From assembly GCA_037013495.1 (NCBI GenBank), contig CM072810.1, positions 39,647,843 to 39,711,842 of the forward strand: DNA of 64,000 bases. Reading direction: 5' to 3'. Below the pieces are notes generated by a model, which saw only the letters and a list, made by a program, of their open reading frames with translations, made no database searches and was not told where the DNA came from. This stretch comes from Hippophae tibetana. Lineage: Eukaryota; Streptophyta; Magnoliopsida; Rosales; Elaeagnaceae. Shown piece after piece: positions 52,201 through 64,000 of this stretch (positions are counted from its first letter, which is position 1; every line of letters begins with the position of its first letter). A program made the translations under genes and the position numbers.

Positions 52201-55200
52201 AAGTGGATCCATTTTCTCTTCATTATGATTAGAGTCATCTTTTCTAACAATTGGGTCAAAAACATGTTCACTCTCACCACTATCCTTGATGTCTTGAGGG
52301 CTAATTTCCTTCCCTCCTCGAAAGTAGACTGCTCTCAACTTAGGCAAAAGTGATCCAGTTCGAATACTAGCCCAATAGATTCATTTAAGAGTATGTTCGG
52401 TGGGCATGTACATAGACTTAAGCAAGGTAACTTTGGCATTAAAATGATAAGGTAGTATAGGAATGATTTTCTCAATCTAATTTTCTTTGCAAATTGGTCG
52501 ACTAAACTTCTTCAAGGAGTTGATAATGTTTGAAAAACATTGAAAGACTTTGTCCAAAGTTTCATCCCCTTGCATGATATAGAGCTCAAAATTTCAATTC
52601 AACTTCATAATTCTAGATTGATTTTAATATTGAAATGCTTATATGAGTGGTCTCAAAAATCATTCATGTTGTTTTGAAGAATTACAAATTTAAATTAAAT
52701 GTAATAATCATTTTAGAGCCCTAATTTCCTTTTTTTAATAATCCTAAAAATGGGTTTTTTTCTTTCAAAGAAATTTAGGAAATCACACTGCAAGTGGAGC
52801 CATTTTCTCTTCATTATGATTAGAGTCATCTTTTCTATCAATTGGGTCAAAAACATGTTCACTCTCACCACTATCCTTGATGTCTTGAGGAACAATTTCC
52901 TTCTCTCCTCGAAAGTCGATTGCTCTCAACTTGGGCAAAAGTGATGCAGTTCGAATACTTGCCCAACAGATTCATTTAAGAGTATGTTCGGTGGGCATGT
53001 ACATGGACTTAAGCAGGGTAACTTTGGCATTAAAATGATAAGGTAGTATAGGAATGATTTTCTCAATCTAATTTTCTTTGCAAATTGGTCCACTAAACTT
53101 CTTCAAGGAGTTGATAATGTTTGAAAAACATTGAAAGACTTTGTCCAAAGTTTCATCCCCTTGCATGATATAGAGCTCAAAATTTCAATTCAACTTCATA
53201 ATTCTAGATTGATTTTAATATTGAAATGCTTATATGAGTGGTCTCAAAAATCATTCATGTTGTTTTGAAGAATTACAATTTTAAATTAAATGTAATAATC
53301 ATTTTAGAGCCCTAATTTCCTTTTTTTAATAATCCTAAAAATGGGTTTTTTTCTTTCTAAGAAATTTAGGAAATCACACTGCAAGTGGATCCATTTTCTC
53401 TTCATTATGATTAGAGTCATCTTTTCTAACAATTGGTTCAAAAACATGTTCACTCTCACCACTATCCTTGATATCTTGAGGAACAATTTCCTTCTCTCCT
53501 CGAAAGTAGACTGCTCTCAACTTAGGCAAAAGTGATCCAGTTCGAATACTAGCCCAATAGATTCATTTAAGAGTATGTTCGGTGGGCATGTATATATACT
53601 TAAGCAAGGTAACTTTGGCATTAAAATGATAAGGTAGTATAGGAATGATTTTCTCAATCTAATTTTCTTTGCAAATAGGTCCACTAAACTTCTTCAAGGA
53701 GTTGATAATGTTTGAAAAACATTGAAAGACTTTACCCAAAGTTTCTTCCCCTTGCATGATATAGTGCTCAAAATTTCTATTCAACTTCATAATTCTAGAT
53801 TGATTTTAATATTGAAATGCTTATATGAGTGGTCTCAAAAATCATTCATGTTGTTTTGAATAAGTACACTTTTAAATTAATTGTAATAATCATTTTAGAG
53901 CCCTAATTTCCTTTTTTTAATAATCCTAAAAATGGGTTTTTTTCTTTCAAAGAAATTTAGGAAATCACACTGCAAGTGGAACCATTTTCTCTTCATTATG
54001 ATTAGAGTCATCTTTTCTATCAATTGGGTAAAAAACATGTTCACTCTCACCACTATCCTTGATGTCTTGAGGGCTAATTTCTTTCCCTCCTCGAAAGTCG
54101 ATTGCTCTCAACTTGGGGAAAAGTGATGCAGTTCGAATACTTGCCCATCAGATTCATTTAAGAGTATGTTCGGTGGGCATGTACATGGACTTAAGCAGGG
54201 TAACTTTGGCATTAAAATGATAAGGTAGTATAGGAATGATTTTCTCAATCTAATTTTCTTTGCAAATTGGTCCACTAAACTTCTTCAAGGAGTTGATAAT
54301 GTTTGAAAAACATTGAAAGACTTTGTCCAAAGTTTCATCCCCTTGCATGATATAGTGCTCAAAATTTCAATTCAACTTCCTAATTCTAGATTGATTTTAA
54401 TATTGAAATGCTTATATGAGTGGTCTCAAAAATCATTCATGTTGTTTTGAAGAATTACAATTTTAAATTAATTGTAATAATCATTTTAGAGCACTAATTT
54501 CCTTTTTTTAATAATCCTAAAAATGGGTTTTTTTCTTTCTAAGAAATTTAGGAAATCACACTGCAAGTGGATCCATTTTCTCTTCATTATGATTAGAGTC
54601 ATCTTTTCTAACAATTGGGTCAAAAACATGTTCACTCTCACCACTATCCTTGATGTCTTGAGGAACAATTTCCTTCTCTCCTCGAAAGTCTACTGCTCTC
54701 AACTTGGGCAAAAGTGATGCAGTTTGAATACTTGCCCAATAGATTCATTTAAGAGTACGTTCGGTGGGCATGTACATGGACTTAAGCAGGGTAACTTTGG
54801 CATTAAAATGATAAGGTAGTATAGGAATGATTTTCTCAATCTAATTTTCTTTGCAAATAGGTCCACTAAACTTCTTCAAGGAGTTGATAATGTTTGAAAA
54901 ACATTGAAAGACTTTGTCCAAAGTTTCATCCCCTTGCATGATATAGAGCTCAAAATTTCAATTCAACTTCATAATTCTAGATTGATTTTAATATTGAAAT
55001 GCTTATATGAGTGGTCTCAAAAATCATTCATGTTGTTTTGAAGAATTACAATTTTAAATTAAATGTAATAATCATTTTAGAGCCCTAATTTCCTTTTTTT
55101 AATAATCCTAAAAATGGGTTTTTTTCTTTCTAAGAAATTTAGGAAATCACACTGCAAGTGGATCCATTTTCTCTTCATTATGATTAGAGTCATCTTTTCT

Positions 55201-58200
55201 AACAATTGGTTCAAAAACATGTTCACTCTCACCACTATCCTTGATATCTTGAGGAACAATTTCCTTCTCTCCTCGAAAGTAGACTGCTCTCAACTTAGGC
55301 AAAAGTGATCCAGTTCGAATACTAGCCCAATAGATTCATTTAAGAGTATGTTCGGTGGGCATGTATATATACTTAAGCAAGGTAACTTTGGCATTAAAAT
55401 GATAAGGTAGTATAGGAATGATTTTCTCAATCTAATTTTCTTTGCAAATAGGTCCACTAAACTTCTTCAAGGAGTTGATAATGTTTGAAAAACATTGAAA
55501 GACTTTACCCAAAGTTTCTTCCCCTTGCATGATATAGTGCTCAAAATTTCTATTCAACTTCATAATTCTAGATTGATTTTAATATTGAAATGCTTATATG
55601 AGTGGTCTCAAAAATCATTCATGTTGTTTTGAATAAGTACACTTTTAAATTAATTGTAATAATCATTTTAGAGCCCTAATTTCCTTTTTTTAATAATCCT
55701 AAAAATGGGTTTTTTTCTTTCAAAGAAATTTAGGAAATCACACTGCAAGTGGAACCATTTTCTCTTCATTATGATTAGAGTCATCTTTTCTATCAATTGG
55801 GTCAAAAACATGTTCACTCTCACCACTATCCTTGATGTCTTGAGGGCTAATTTCTTTCCCTCCTCGAAAGTCGATTGCTCTCAACTTGGGGAAAAGTGAT
55901 GCAGTTCGAATACTTGCCCATCAGATTCATTTAAGAGTATGTTCGGTGGGCATGTACATGGACTTAAGCAGGGTAACTTTGGCATTAAAATGATAAGGTA
56001 GTATAGGAATGATTTTCTCAATCTAATTTTCTTTGCAAATTGGTCCACTAAACTTCTTCAAGGAGTTGATAATGTTTGAAAAACATTGAAAGACTTTGTC
56101 CAAAGTTTCATCCCCTTGCATGATATAGTGCTCAAAATTTCAATTCAACTTCTTAATTCTAGATTGATTTTAATATTGAAATGCTTATATGAGTGGTCTC
56201 AAAAATCATTCATGTTGTTTTGAAGAATTACAATTTTAAATTAATTGTAATAATCATTTTAGAGCACTAATTTCCTTTTTTTAATAATCCTAAAAATGGG
56301 TTTTTTTCTTTCTAAGAAATTTAGGAAATCACACTGCAAGTGGATCCATTTTCTCTTCATTATGATTAGAGTCATCTTTTCTAACAATTGGGTCAAAAAC
56401 ATGTTCACTCTCACCACTATCCTTGATGTCTTGAGGAACAATTTCCTTCTCTCCTCGAAAGTCTACTGCTCTCAACTTGGGCAAAAGTGATGCAGTTTGA
56501 ATACTTGCCCAATAGATTCATTTAAGAGTACGTTCGGTGGGCATGTACATGGACTTAAGCAGGGTAACTTTGGCATTAAAATGATAAGGTAGTATAGGAA
56601 TGATTTTCTCAATCTAATTTTCTTTGCAAATAGGTCCACTAAACTTCTTCAAGGAGTTGATAATGTTTGAAAAACATTGAAAGACTTTGTCCAAAGTTTC
56701 TTCCCCTTGCATGATATAGTGCTCAAAATTTCAATTCAACTTCATAAATCTAGATTGATTTTAATATTGAAATGCTTATATGAGTGGTCTCAAAAATCAT
56801 TCATGTTGTTTTGAATAAGTACACTTTTAAATTAATTGTAATAATCATTTTAGAGCCCTAATTTCCTTTTTTTAATAATCCTAAAAATGGGTTTTTTTCT
56901 TTCTAAGAAATTTAGGAAATCACACTGCAAGTGGATCCATTTTCTCTTCATTATGATTAGAGTCATCTTTTCTAACAATTGGGTCAAAAACATGTTCACT
57001 CTCACCACTATCCTTGATGTCTTGAGGGCTAATTTCCTTCCCTCCTCGAAAGTAGACTGCTCTCAACTTAGGCAAAAGTGATCCAGTTCGAATACTAGCC
57101 CAATAGATTCATTTAAGAGTATGTTCGGTGGGCATGTACATAGACTTAAGCAAGGTAACTTTGGCATTAAAATGATAAGGTAGTATAGGAATGATTTTCT
57201 CAATCTAATTTTCTTTGCAAATAGGTCCACTAAACTTCTTCAAGGAGTTGATAATGTTTGACAAAAATTGAAAGACTTTGTCCAAAGTTTCATCCCCTTG
57301 CATGATATAGAGCTCAAAATTTCAATTCAACTTCATAATTCTAGATTGATTTTAATATTGAAATGCTTATATGAGTGGTCTCAAAAATCATTCATGTTGT
57401 TTTGAAGAATTACAAATTTAAATTAAATGTAATAATCATTTTAGAGCCCTAATTTCCTTTTTTTAATAATCCTAAAAATGGGTTTTTTTCTTTCAAAGAA
57501 ATTTAGGAAATCACACTGCAAGTGGAGCCATTTTCTCTTCATTATGATTAGAGTCATCTTTTCTATCAATTGGGTCAAAAACATGTTCACTCTCACCACT
57601 ATCCTTGATGTCTTGAGGAACAATTTCCTTCTCTCCTCGAAAGTCGATTGCTCTCAACTTGGGCAAAAGTGATGCAGTTCGAATACTTGCCCAACAGATT
57701 CATTTAAGAGTATGTTCGGTGGGCATGTACATGGACTTAAGCAGGGTAACTTTGGCATTAAAATGATAAGGTAGTATAGGAATGATTTTCTCAATCTAAT
57801 TTTCTTTGCAAATTGGTCCACTAAACTTCTTCAAGGAGTTGATAATGTTTGAAAAACATTGAAAGACTTTGTCCAAAGTTTCATCCCCTTGCATGATATA
57901 GAGCTCAAAATTTCAATTCAACTTCATAATTCTAGATTGATTTTAATATTGAAATGCTTATATGAGTGGTCTCAAAAATCATTCAGGTTGTTTTGAAGAA
58001 TTACAATTTTAAATTAAATGTAATAATCATTTTAGAGCCCTAATTTCCTTTTTTTAATAATCTTAAAAATGGGTTTTTTTCTTTCTAAGAAATTTAGGAA
58101 ATCACACTGCAAGTGGATCCATTTTCTCTTCATTATGATTAGAGTCATCTTTTCTAACAATTGGGTCAAAAACATGTTCACTCTCACCACTATCCTTGAT

Positions 58201-61200
58201 GTCTTGAGGAACAATTTCCTTCTCTCCTCGAAAGTCTACTGCTCTCAACTTGGGCAAAAGTGATGCAGTTTGAATACTTGCCCAATAGATTCATTTAAGA
58301 GTACGTTCGGTGGGCATGTACATGGACTTAAGCAGGGTAACTTTGGCATTAAAATGATAAGGTAGTATAGGAATGATTTTCTCAATCTAATTTTCTTTGC
58401 AAATAGGTCCACTAAACTTCTTCAAGGAGTTGATAATGTTTGAAAAACATTGAAAGACTTTGTCCAAAGTTTCTTCCCCTTGCATGATATAGTGCTCAAA
58501 ATTTCAATTCAACTTCATAAATCTAGATTGATTTTAATATTGAAATGCTTATATGAGTGGTCTCAAAAATCATTCATGTTGTTTTGAATAAGTACACTTT
58601 TAAATTAATTGTAATAATCATTTTAGAGCCCTAATTTCCTTTTTTTAATAATCCTAAAAATGGGTTTTTTTCTTTCTAAGAAATTTAGGAAATCACACTG
58701 CAAGTGGATCCATTTTCTCTTCATTATGATTAGAGTCATCTTTTCTAACAATTGGGTCAAAAACATGTTCACTCTCACCACTATCCTTGATGTCTTGAGG
58801 GCTAATTTCCTTCCCTCCTCGAAAGTAGACTGCTCTCAACTTAGGCAAAAGTGATCCAGTTCGAATACTAGCCCAATAGATTCATTTAAGAGTATGTTCG
58901 GTGGGCATGTACATAGACTTAAGCAAGGTAACTTTGGCATTAAAATGATAAGGTAGTATAGGAATGATTTTCTCAATCTAATTTTCTTTGCAAATAGGTC
59001 CACTAAACTTCTTCAAGGAGTTGATAATGTTTGACAAAAATTGAAAGACTTTGTCCAAAGTTTCATCCCCTTGCATGATATAGAGCTCAAAATTTCAATT
59101 CAACTTCATAATTCTAGATTGATTTTAATATTGAAATGCTTATATGAGTGGTCTCAAAAATCATTCATGTTGTTTTGAAGAATTACAAATTTAAATTAAA
59201 TGTAATAATCATTTTAGAGCCCTAATTTCCTTTTTTTAATAATCCTAAAAATGGGTTTTTTTCTTTCAAAGAAATTTAGGAAATCACACTGCAAGTGGAG
59301 CCATTTTCTCTTCATTATGATTAGAGTCATCTTTTCTATCAATTGGGTCAAAAACATGTTCACTCTCACCACTATCCTTGATGTCTTGAGGAACAATTTC
59401 CTTCTCTCCTCGAAAGTCGATTGCTCTCAACTTGGGCAAAAGTGATGCAGTTCGAATACTTGCCCAACAGATTCATTTAAGAGTATGTTCGGTGGGCATG
59501 TACATGGACTTAAGCAGGGTAACTTTGGCATTAAAATGATAAGGTAGTATAGGAATGATTTTCTCAATCTAATTTTCTTTGCAAATTGGTCCACTAAACT
59601 TCTTCAAGGAGTTGATAATGTTTGAAAAACATTGAAAGACTTTGTCCAAAGTTTCATCCCCTTGCATGATATAGAGCTCAAAATTTCAATTCAACTTCAT
59701 AATTCTAGATTGATTTTAATATTGAAATGCTTATATGAGTGGTCTCAAAAATCATTCAGGTTGTTTTGAAGAATTACAATTTTAAATTAAATGTAATAAT
59801 CATTTTAGAGCCCTAATTTCCTTTTTTTAATAATCTTAAAAATGGGTTTTTTTCTTTCTAAGAAATTTAGGAAATCACACTGCAAGTGGATCCATTTTCT
59901 CTTCATTATGATTAGAGTCATCTTTTCTAACAATTGGGTCAAAAACATGTTCACTCTCACCACTATCCTTGATATCTTGAGGAACAATTTCCTTCTCTCC
60001 TCGAAAGTAGACTGCTCTCAACTTAGGCAAAAGTGATCCAGTTCGAATACTAGCCCAATAGATTCATTTAAGAGTATGTTCGGTGGGCATGTATATGGAC
60101 TTAAGCAAGGTAACTTTGGCATTAAAATGATAAGGTAGTATAGGAATGATTTTCTCAATCTAATTTTCTTTGCAAATAGGTCCACTAAACTTCTTCAAGG
60201 AGTTGATAATGTTTGAAAAACATTGAAAGACTTTACCCAAAGTTTCTTCCCCTTGCATGATATAGTGCTCAAAATTTCTATTCAACTTCATAATTCTAGA
60301 TTGATTTTAATATTGAAATGCTTATATGAGTGGTCTCAAAAATCATTCATGTTGTTTTGAATAAGTACACTTTTAAATTAATTGTAATAATCATTTTAGA
60401 GCCCTAATTTCCTTTTTTTAATAATCCTAAAAATGGGTTTTTTTCTTTCAAAGAAATTTAGGAAATCACACTGCAAGTGGAGCCATTTTCTCTTCATTAT
60501 GATTAGAGTCATCTTTTCTATCAATTGGGTCAAAAACATGTTCACTCTCACCACTATCCTTGATGTCTTGAGGGCTAATTTCTTTCCCTCCTCGAAAGTC
60601 GATTGCTCTCAACTTGGGGAAAAGTGATGCAGTTCGAATACTTGCCCATCAGATTCATTTAAGAGTATGTTCGGTGGGCATGTACATGGACTTAAGCAGG
60701 GTAACTTTGGCATTAAAATGATAAGGTAGTATAGGAATGATTTTCTCAATCTAATTTTCTTTGCAAATTGGTCCACTAAACTTCTTCAAGGAGTTGATAA
60801 TGTTTGAAAAACATTGAAAGACTTTGTCCAAAGTTTCTTCCCCTTGCATGATATAGTGCTCAAAATTTCAATTCAACTTCATAAATCTAGATTGATTTTA
60901 ATATTGAAATGCTTATATGAGTGGTCTCAAAAATCATTCATGTTGTTTTGAATAAGTACACTTTTAAATTAATTGTAATAATCATTTTAGAGCCCTAATT
61001 TCCTTTTTTTAATAATCCTAAAAATGGGTTTTTTTCTTTCTAAGAAATTTAGGAAATCACACTGCAAGTGGATCCATTTTCTCTTCATTATGATTAGAGT
61101 CATCTTTTCTAACAATTGGGTCAAAAACATGTTCACTCTCACCACTATCCTTGATGTCTTGAGGAACAATTTCCTTCTCTCCTCGAAAGTCTACTGCTCT

Positions 61201-64000
61201 CAACTTGGGCAAAAGTGATGCAGTTTGAATACTTGCCCAATAGATTCATTTAAGAGTACGTTCGGTGGGCATGTACATGGACTTAAGCAGGGTAACTTTG
61301 GCATTAAAATGATAAGGTAGTATAGGAATGATTTTCTCAATCTAATTTTCTTTGCAAATAGGTCCACTAAACTTCTTCAAGGAGTTGATAATGTTTGAAA
61401 AACATTGAAAGACTTTGTCCAAAGTTTCTTCCCCTTGCATGATATAGTGCTCAAAATTTCAATTCAACTTCATAAATCTAGATTGATTTTAATATTGAAA
61501 TGCTTATATGAGTGGTCTCAAAAATCATTCATGTTGTTTTGAATAAGTACACTTTTAAATTAATTGTAATAATCATTTTAGAGCCCTAATTTCCTTTTTT
61601 TAATAATCCTAAAAATGGGTTTTTTTCTTTCTAAGAAATTTAGGAAATCACACTGCAAGTGGATCCATTTTCTCTTCATTATGATTAGAGTCATCTTTTC
61701 TAACAATTGGGTCAAAAACATGTTCACTCTCACCACTATCCTTGATGTCTTGAGGGCTAATTTCCTTCCCTCCTCGAAAGTAGACTGCTCTCAACTTAGG
61801 CAAAAGTGATCCAGTTCGAATACTAGCCCAATAGATTCATTTAAGAGTATGTTCGGTGGGCATGTACATAGACTTAAGCAAGGTAACTTTGGCATTAAAA
61901 TGATAAGGTAGTATAGGAATGATTTTCTCAATCTAATTTTCTTTGCAAATAGGTCCACTAAACTTCTTCAAGGAGTTGATAATGTTTGACAAAAATTGAA
62001 AGACTTTATCCAAAGTTTCATCCCCTTGCATGATATAGAGCTCAAAATTTCAATTCAACTTCATAATTCTAGATTGATTTTAATATTGAAATGCTTATAT
62101 GAGTGGTCTCAAAAATCATTCATGTTGTTTTGAAGAATTACAAATTTAAATTAAATGTAATAATCATTTTAGAGCCCTAATTTCCTTTTTTTAATAATCC
62201 TAAAAATGGGTTTTTTTCTTTCAAAGAAATTTAGGAAATCACACTGCAAGTGGAGCCATTTTCTCTTCATTATGATTAGAGTCATCTTTTCTATCAATTG
62301 GGTCAAAAACATGTTCACTCTCACCACTATCCTTGATGTCTTGAGGAACAATTTCCTTCTCTCCTCGAAAGTCGATTGCTCTCAACTTGGGCAAAAGTGA
62401 TGCAGTTCGAATACTTGCCCAACAGATTCATTTAAGAGTATGTTCGGTGGGCATGTACATGGACTTAAGCAGGGTAACTTTGGCATTAAAATGATAAGGT
62501 AGTATAGGAATGATTTTCTCAATCTAATTTTCTTTGCAAATTGGTCCACTAAACTTCTTCAAGGAGTTGATAATGTTTGAAAAACATTGAAAGACTTTGT
62601 CCAAAGTTTCATCCCCTTGCATGATATAGAGCTCAAAATTTCAATTCAACTTCATAATTCTAGATTGATTTTAATATTGAAATGCTTATATGAGTGGTCT
62701 CAAAAATCATTCATGTTGTTTTGAATAAGTACACTTTTAAATTAATTGTAATAATCATTTTAGAGCCCTAATTTCCTTTTTTTAATAATCCTAAAAATGG
62801 GTTTTTTTCTTTCTAAGAAATTTAGGAAATCACACTGCAAGTGGATCCATTTTCTCTTCATTATGATTAGAGTCATCTTTTCTAACAATTGGGTCAAAAA
62901 CATGTTCACTCTCACCACTATCCTTGATGTCTTGAGGGCTAATTTCCTTCCCTCCTCGAAAGTAGACTGCTCTCAACTTAGGCAAAAGTGATCCAGTTCG
63001 AATACTAGCCCAATAGATTCATTTAAGAGTATGTTCGGTGGGCATGTATATGGACTTAAGCAAGGTAACTTTGGCATTAAAATGATAAGGTAGTATAGGA
63101 ATGATTTTCTCAATCTAATTTTCTTTGCAAATAGGTCCACTAAACTTCTTCAAGGAGTTGATAATGTTTGACAAAAATTGAAAGACTTTGTCCAAAGTTT
63201 CATCCCCTTGCATGATATAGAGCTCAAAATTTCAATTCAACTTCATAATTCTAGATTGATTTTAATATTGAAATGCTTATATGAGTGGTCTCAAAAATCA
63301 TTCATGTTGTTTTGAAGAATTACAAATTTAAATTAAATGTAATAATCATTTTAGAGCCCTAATTTCCTTTTTTTAATAATCCTAAAAATGGGTTTTTTTC
63401 TTTCAAAGAAATTTAGGAAATCACACTGCAAGTGGAGCCATTTTCTCTTCATTATGATTAGAGTCATCTTTTCTATCAATTGGGTCAAAAACATGTTCAC
63501 TCTCACCACTATCCTTGATGTCTTGAGGAACAATTTCCTTCTCTCCTCGAAAGTCGATTGCTCTCAACTTGGGCAAAAGTGATGCAGTTCGAATACTTGC
63601 CCAACAGATTCATTTAAGAGTATGTTCGGTGGGCATGTACATGGACTTAAGCAGGGTAACTTTGGCATTAAAATGATAAGGTAGTATAGGAATGATTTTC
63701 TCAATCTAATTTTCTTTGCAAATTGGTCCACTAAACTTCTTCAAGGAGTTGATAATGTTTGAAAAACATTGAAAGACTTTGTCCAAAGTTTCATCCCCTT
63801 GCATGATATAGAGCTCAAAATTTCAATTCAACTTCATAATTCTAGATTGATTTTAATATTGAAATGCTTATATGAGTGGTCTCAAAAATCATTCAGGTTG
63901 TTTTGAAGAATTACAATTTTAAATTAAATGTAATAATCATTTTAGAGCCCTAATTTCCTTTTTTTAATAATCTTAAAAATGGGTTTTTTTCTTTCTAAGA
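49204..64000. repeat. Array block 11: G A B C A B C D and G A D repeats, to the window end
   Basis: Units 84-108 and a 22-bp start of unit 109. Units 84-91 (G A B C A B C D) reappear as 95-102, 6,501 bp (11 units) further on. Shared private changes are CATTCAGGTTG (51,485 and 57,986) and AATCTTAAAAATGG (about 51,560 and 58,061). Units 91-93 and 94-96 are a D G A trimer duplication, both with TATATATACTT and TTGGTTCAAA. The last 100 bp again carry CATTCAGGTTG (63,896) and AATCTTAAAAATGG, so the next unit is likely A or D. Confidence 0.95.

Larger units (their letters stand above)
1..64000. repeat. 591-bp satellite array, about 108 tandem copies, fills the window
   Basis: The same unit recurs head to tail over the full window. 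The motif ATGGGTTTTTTTCTTTC is found at 159, 750, 1341, 1932 and so on to 63,979, almost always 591 bp apart. Units differ mainly by single substitutions at a limited set of positions, and the alleles are shared among many units, which is the pattern of concerted evolution. G+C is about 32%. The window starts and ends inside the array, so its true length is unknown. No spacer, inserted element or unique segment interrupts it. A long homogenised array of this type is known from eukaryotic heterochromatin. I do not recognise the family. That it is satellite DNA is certain; the chromosomal location is not determinable from this window. Confidence 0.99.

Noticed and set aside
1..64000. CRISPR array
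   Set aside because: The repeated unit is 591 bp with no unique spacers and no cas genes, and the sequence looks eukaryotic.
1..64000. Tandem rDNA or 5S rDNA units
   Set aside because: No rRNA-like or tRNA-like segment is visible in the unit on either strand; it is AT-rich and carries a gag-like relic instead.
1..64000. A complete LTR retrotransposon or tandem LTRs
   Set aside because: No TG...CA bounded LTR, primer binding site, protease, integrase or reverse transcriptase motif is seen; only the gag-like fragment recurs.
1..64000. Centromere function (CENP-B-like box)
   Set aside because: I saw no match to the CENP-B box, and a plant centromere cannot be called from sequence alone; CENH3 mapping would be needed.

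Overview
The whole window is one satellite DNA array. From base 1 to base 64,000 it is a head-to-tail tandem repeat with a unit of 591 bp, about 108 copies, with no interruption and no flanking unique DNA. There are no rRNA or tRNA genes, no intact protein genes, no complete transposon and no CRISPR array. G+C is about 32% (counted over the first 600 bases). Nearly every unit is exactly 591 bp. The exceptions are one 588-bp unit, three 589-bp units sharing a 2-bp loss, and one interval of 592 bp.

A long, homogenised, AT-rich array of this kind points to eukaryotic nuclear heterochromatin (centromeric, pericentromeric, subtelomeric or knob). On the minus strand each unit carries what I read as a decayed piece of a gag gene of the Ty1/copia type. 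It runs from near the gag N-terminal half, through the conserved helical (UBN2 / copia-type gag polypeptide) region, to the acidic and basic linker before the zinc knuckle. This suggests a land plant, probably a flowering plant. I do not recognise the satellite as a named family. The gag reading is in several frames with shared stops, so the unit was already non-coding when it was amplified.

Units fall into recurring classes, named here by linked variants: A, B, C (with Cw), D (with Dw), E, F, G, H and single J and K. Each class is a different shuffle of the same few alleles. Numbering units from the ATGGG motif at 159, the order is: units 1-6 A B C D B C; 7-9 E Cw D; 10-23 F C C Dw G A B C F H B C F H; 24-36 F C C Dw G A B C F H F H Cw; 37-46 E Cw D C D Cw D Cw D F; 47-55 C D G A C D G A A/E; 56-57 Cw D; 58-65 F C C Dw Fw C C Dw; 66-75 two rounds of Cw D F C C; 76-83 Dw G A B G J G K; 84-108 G A B C A B C D G A D G A B C A B C D G A B C B C.

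The array is therefore built of local higher-order repeats of 2, 3, 4, 5, 11 and 14 units rather than one uniform higher-order unit. Chimeric units mark several crossover points, and a divergent island lies near 47.2-48.8 kb. The most interesting points are the gag origin of the monomer, the nested recent duplications, and the rule that one class largely predicts the next.
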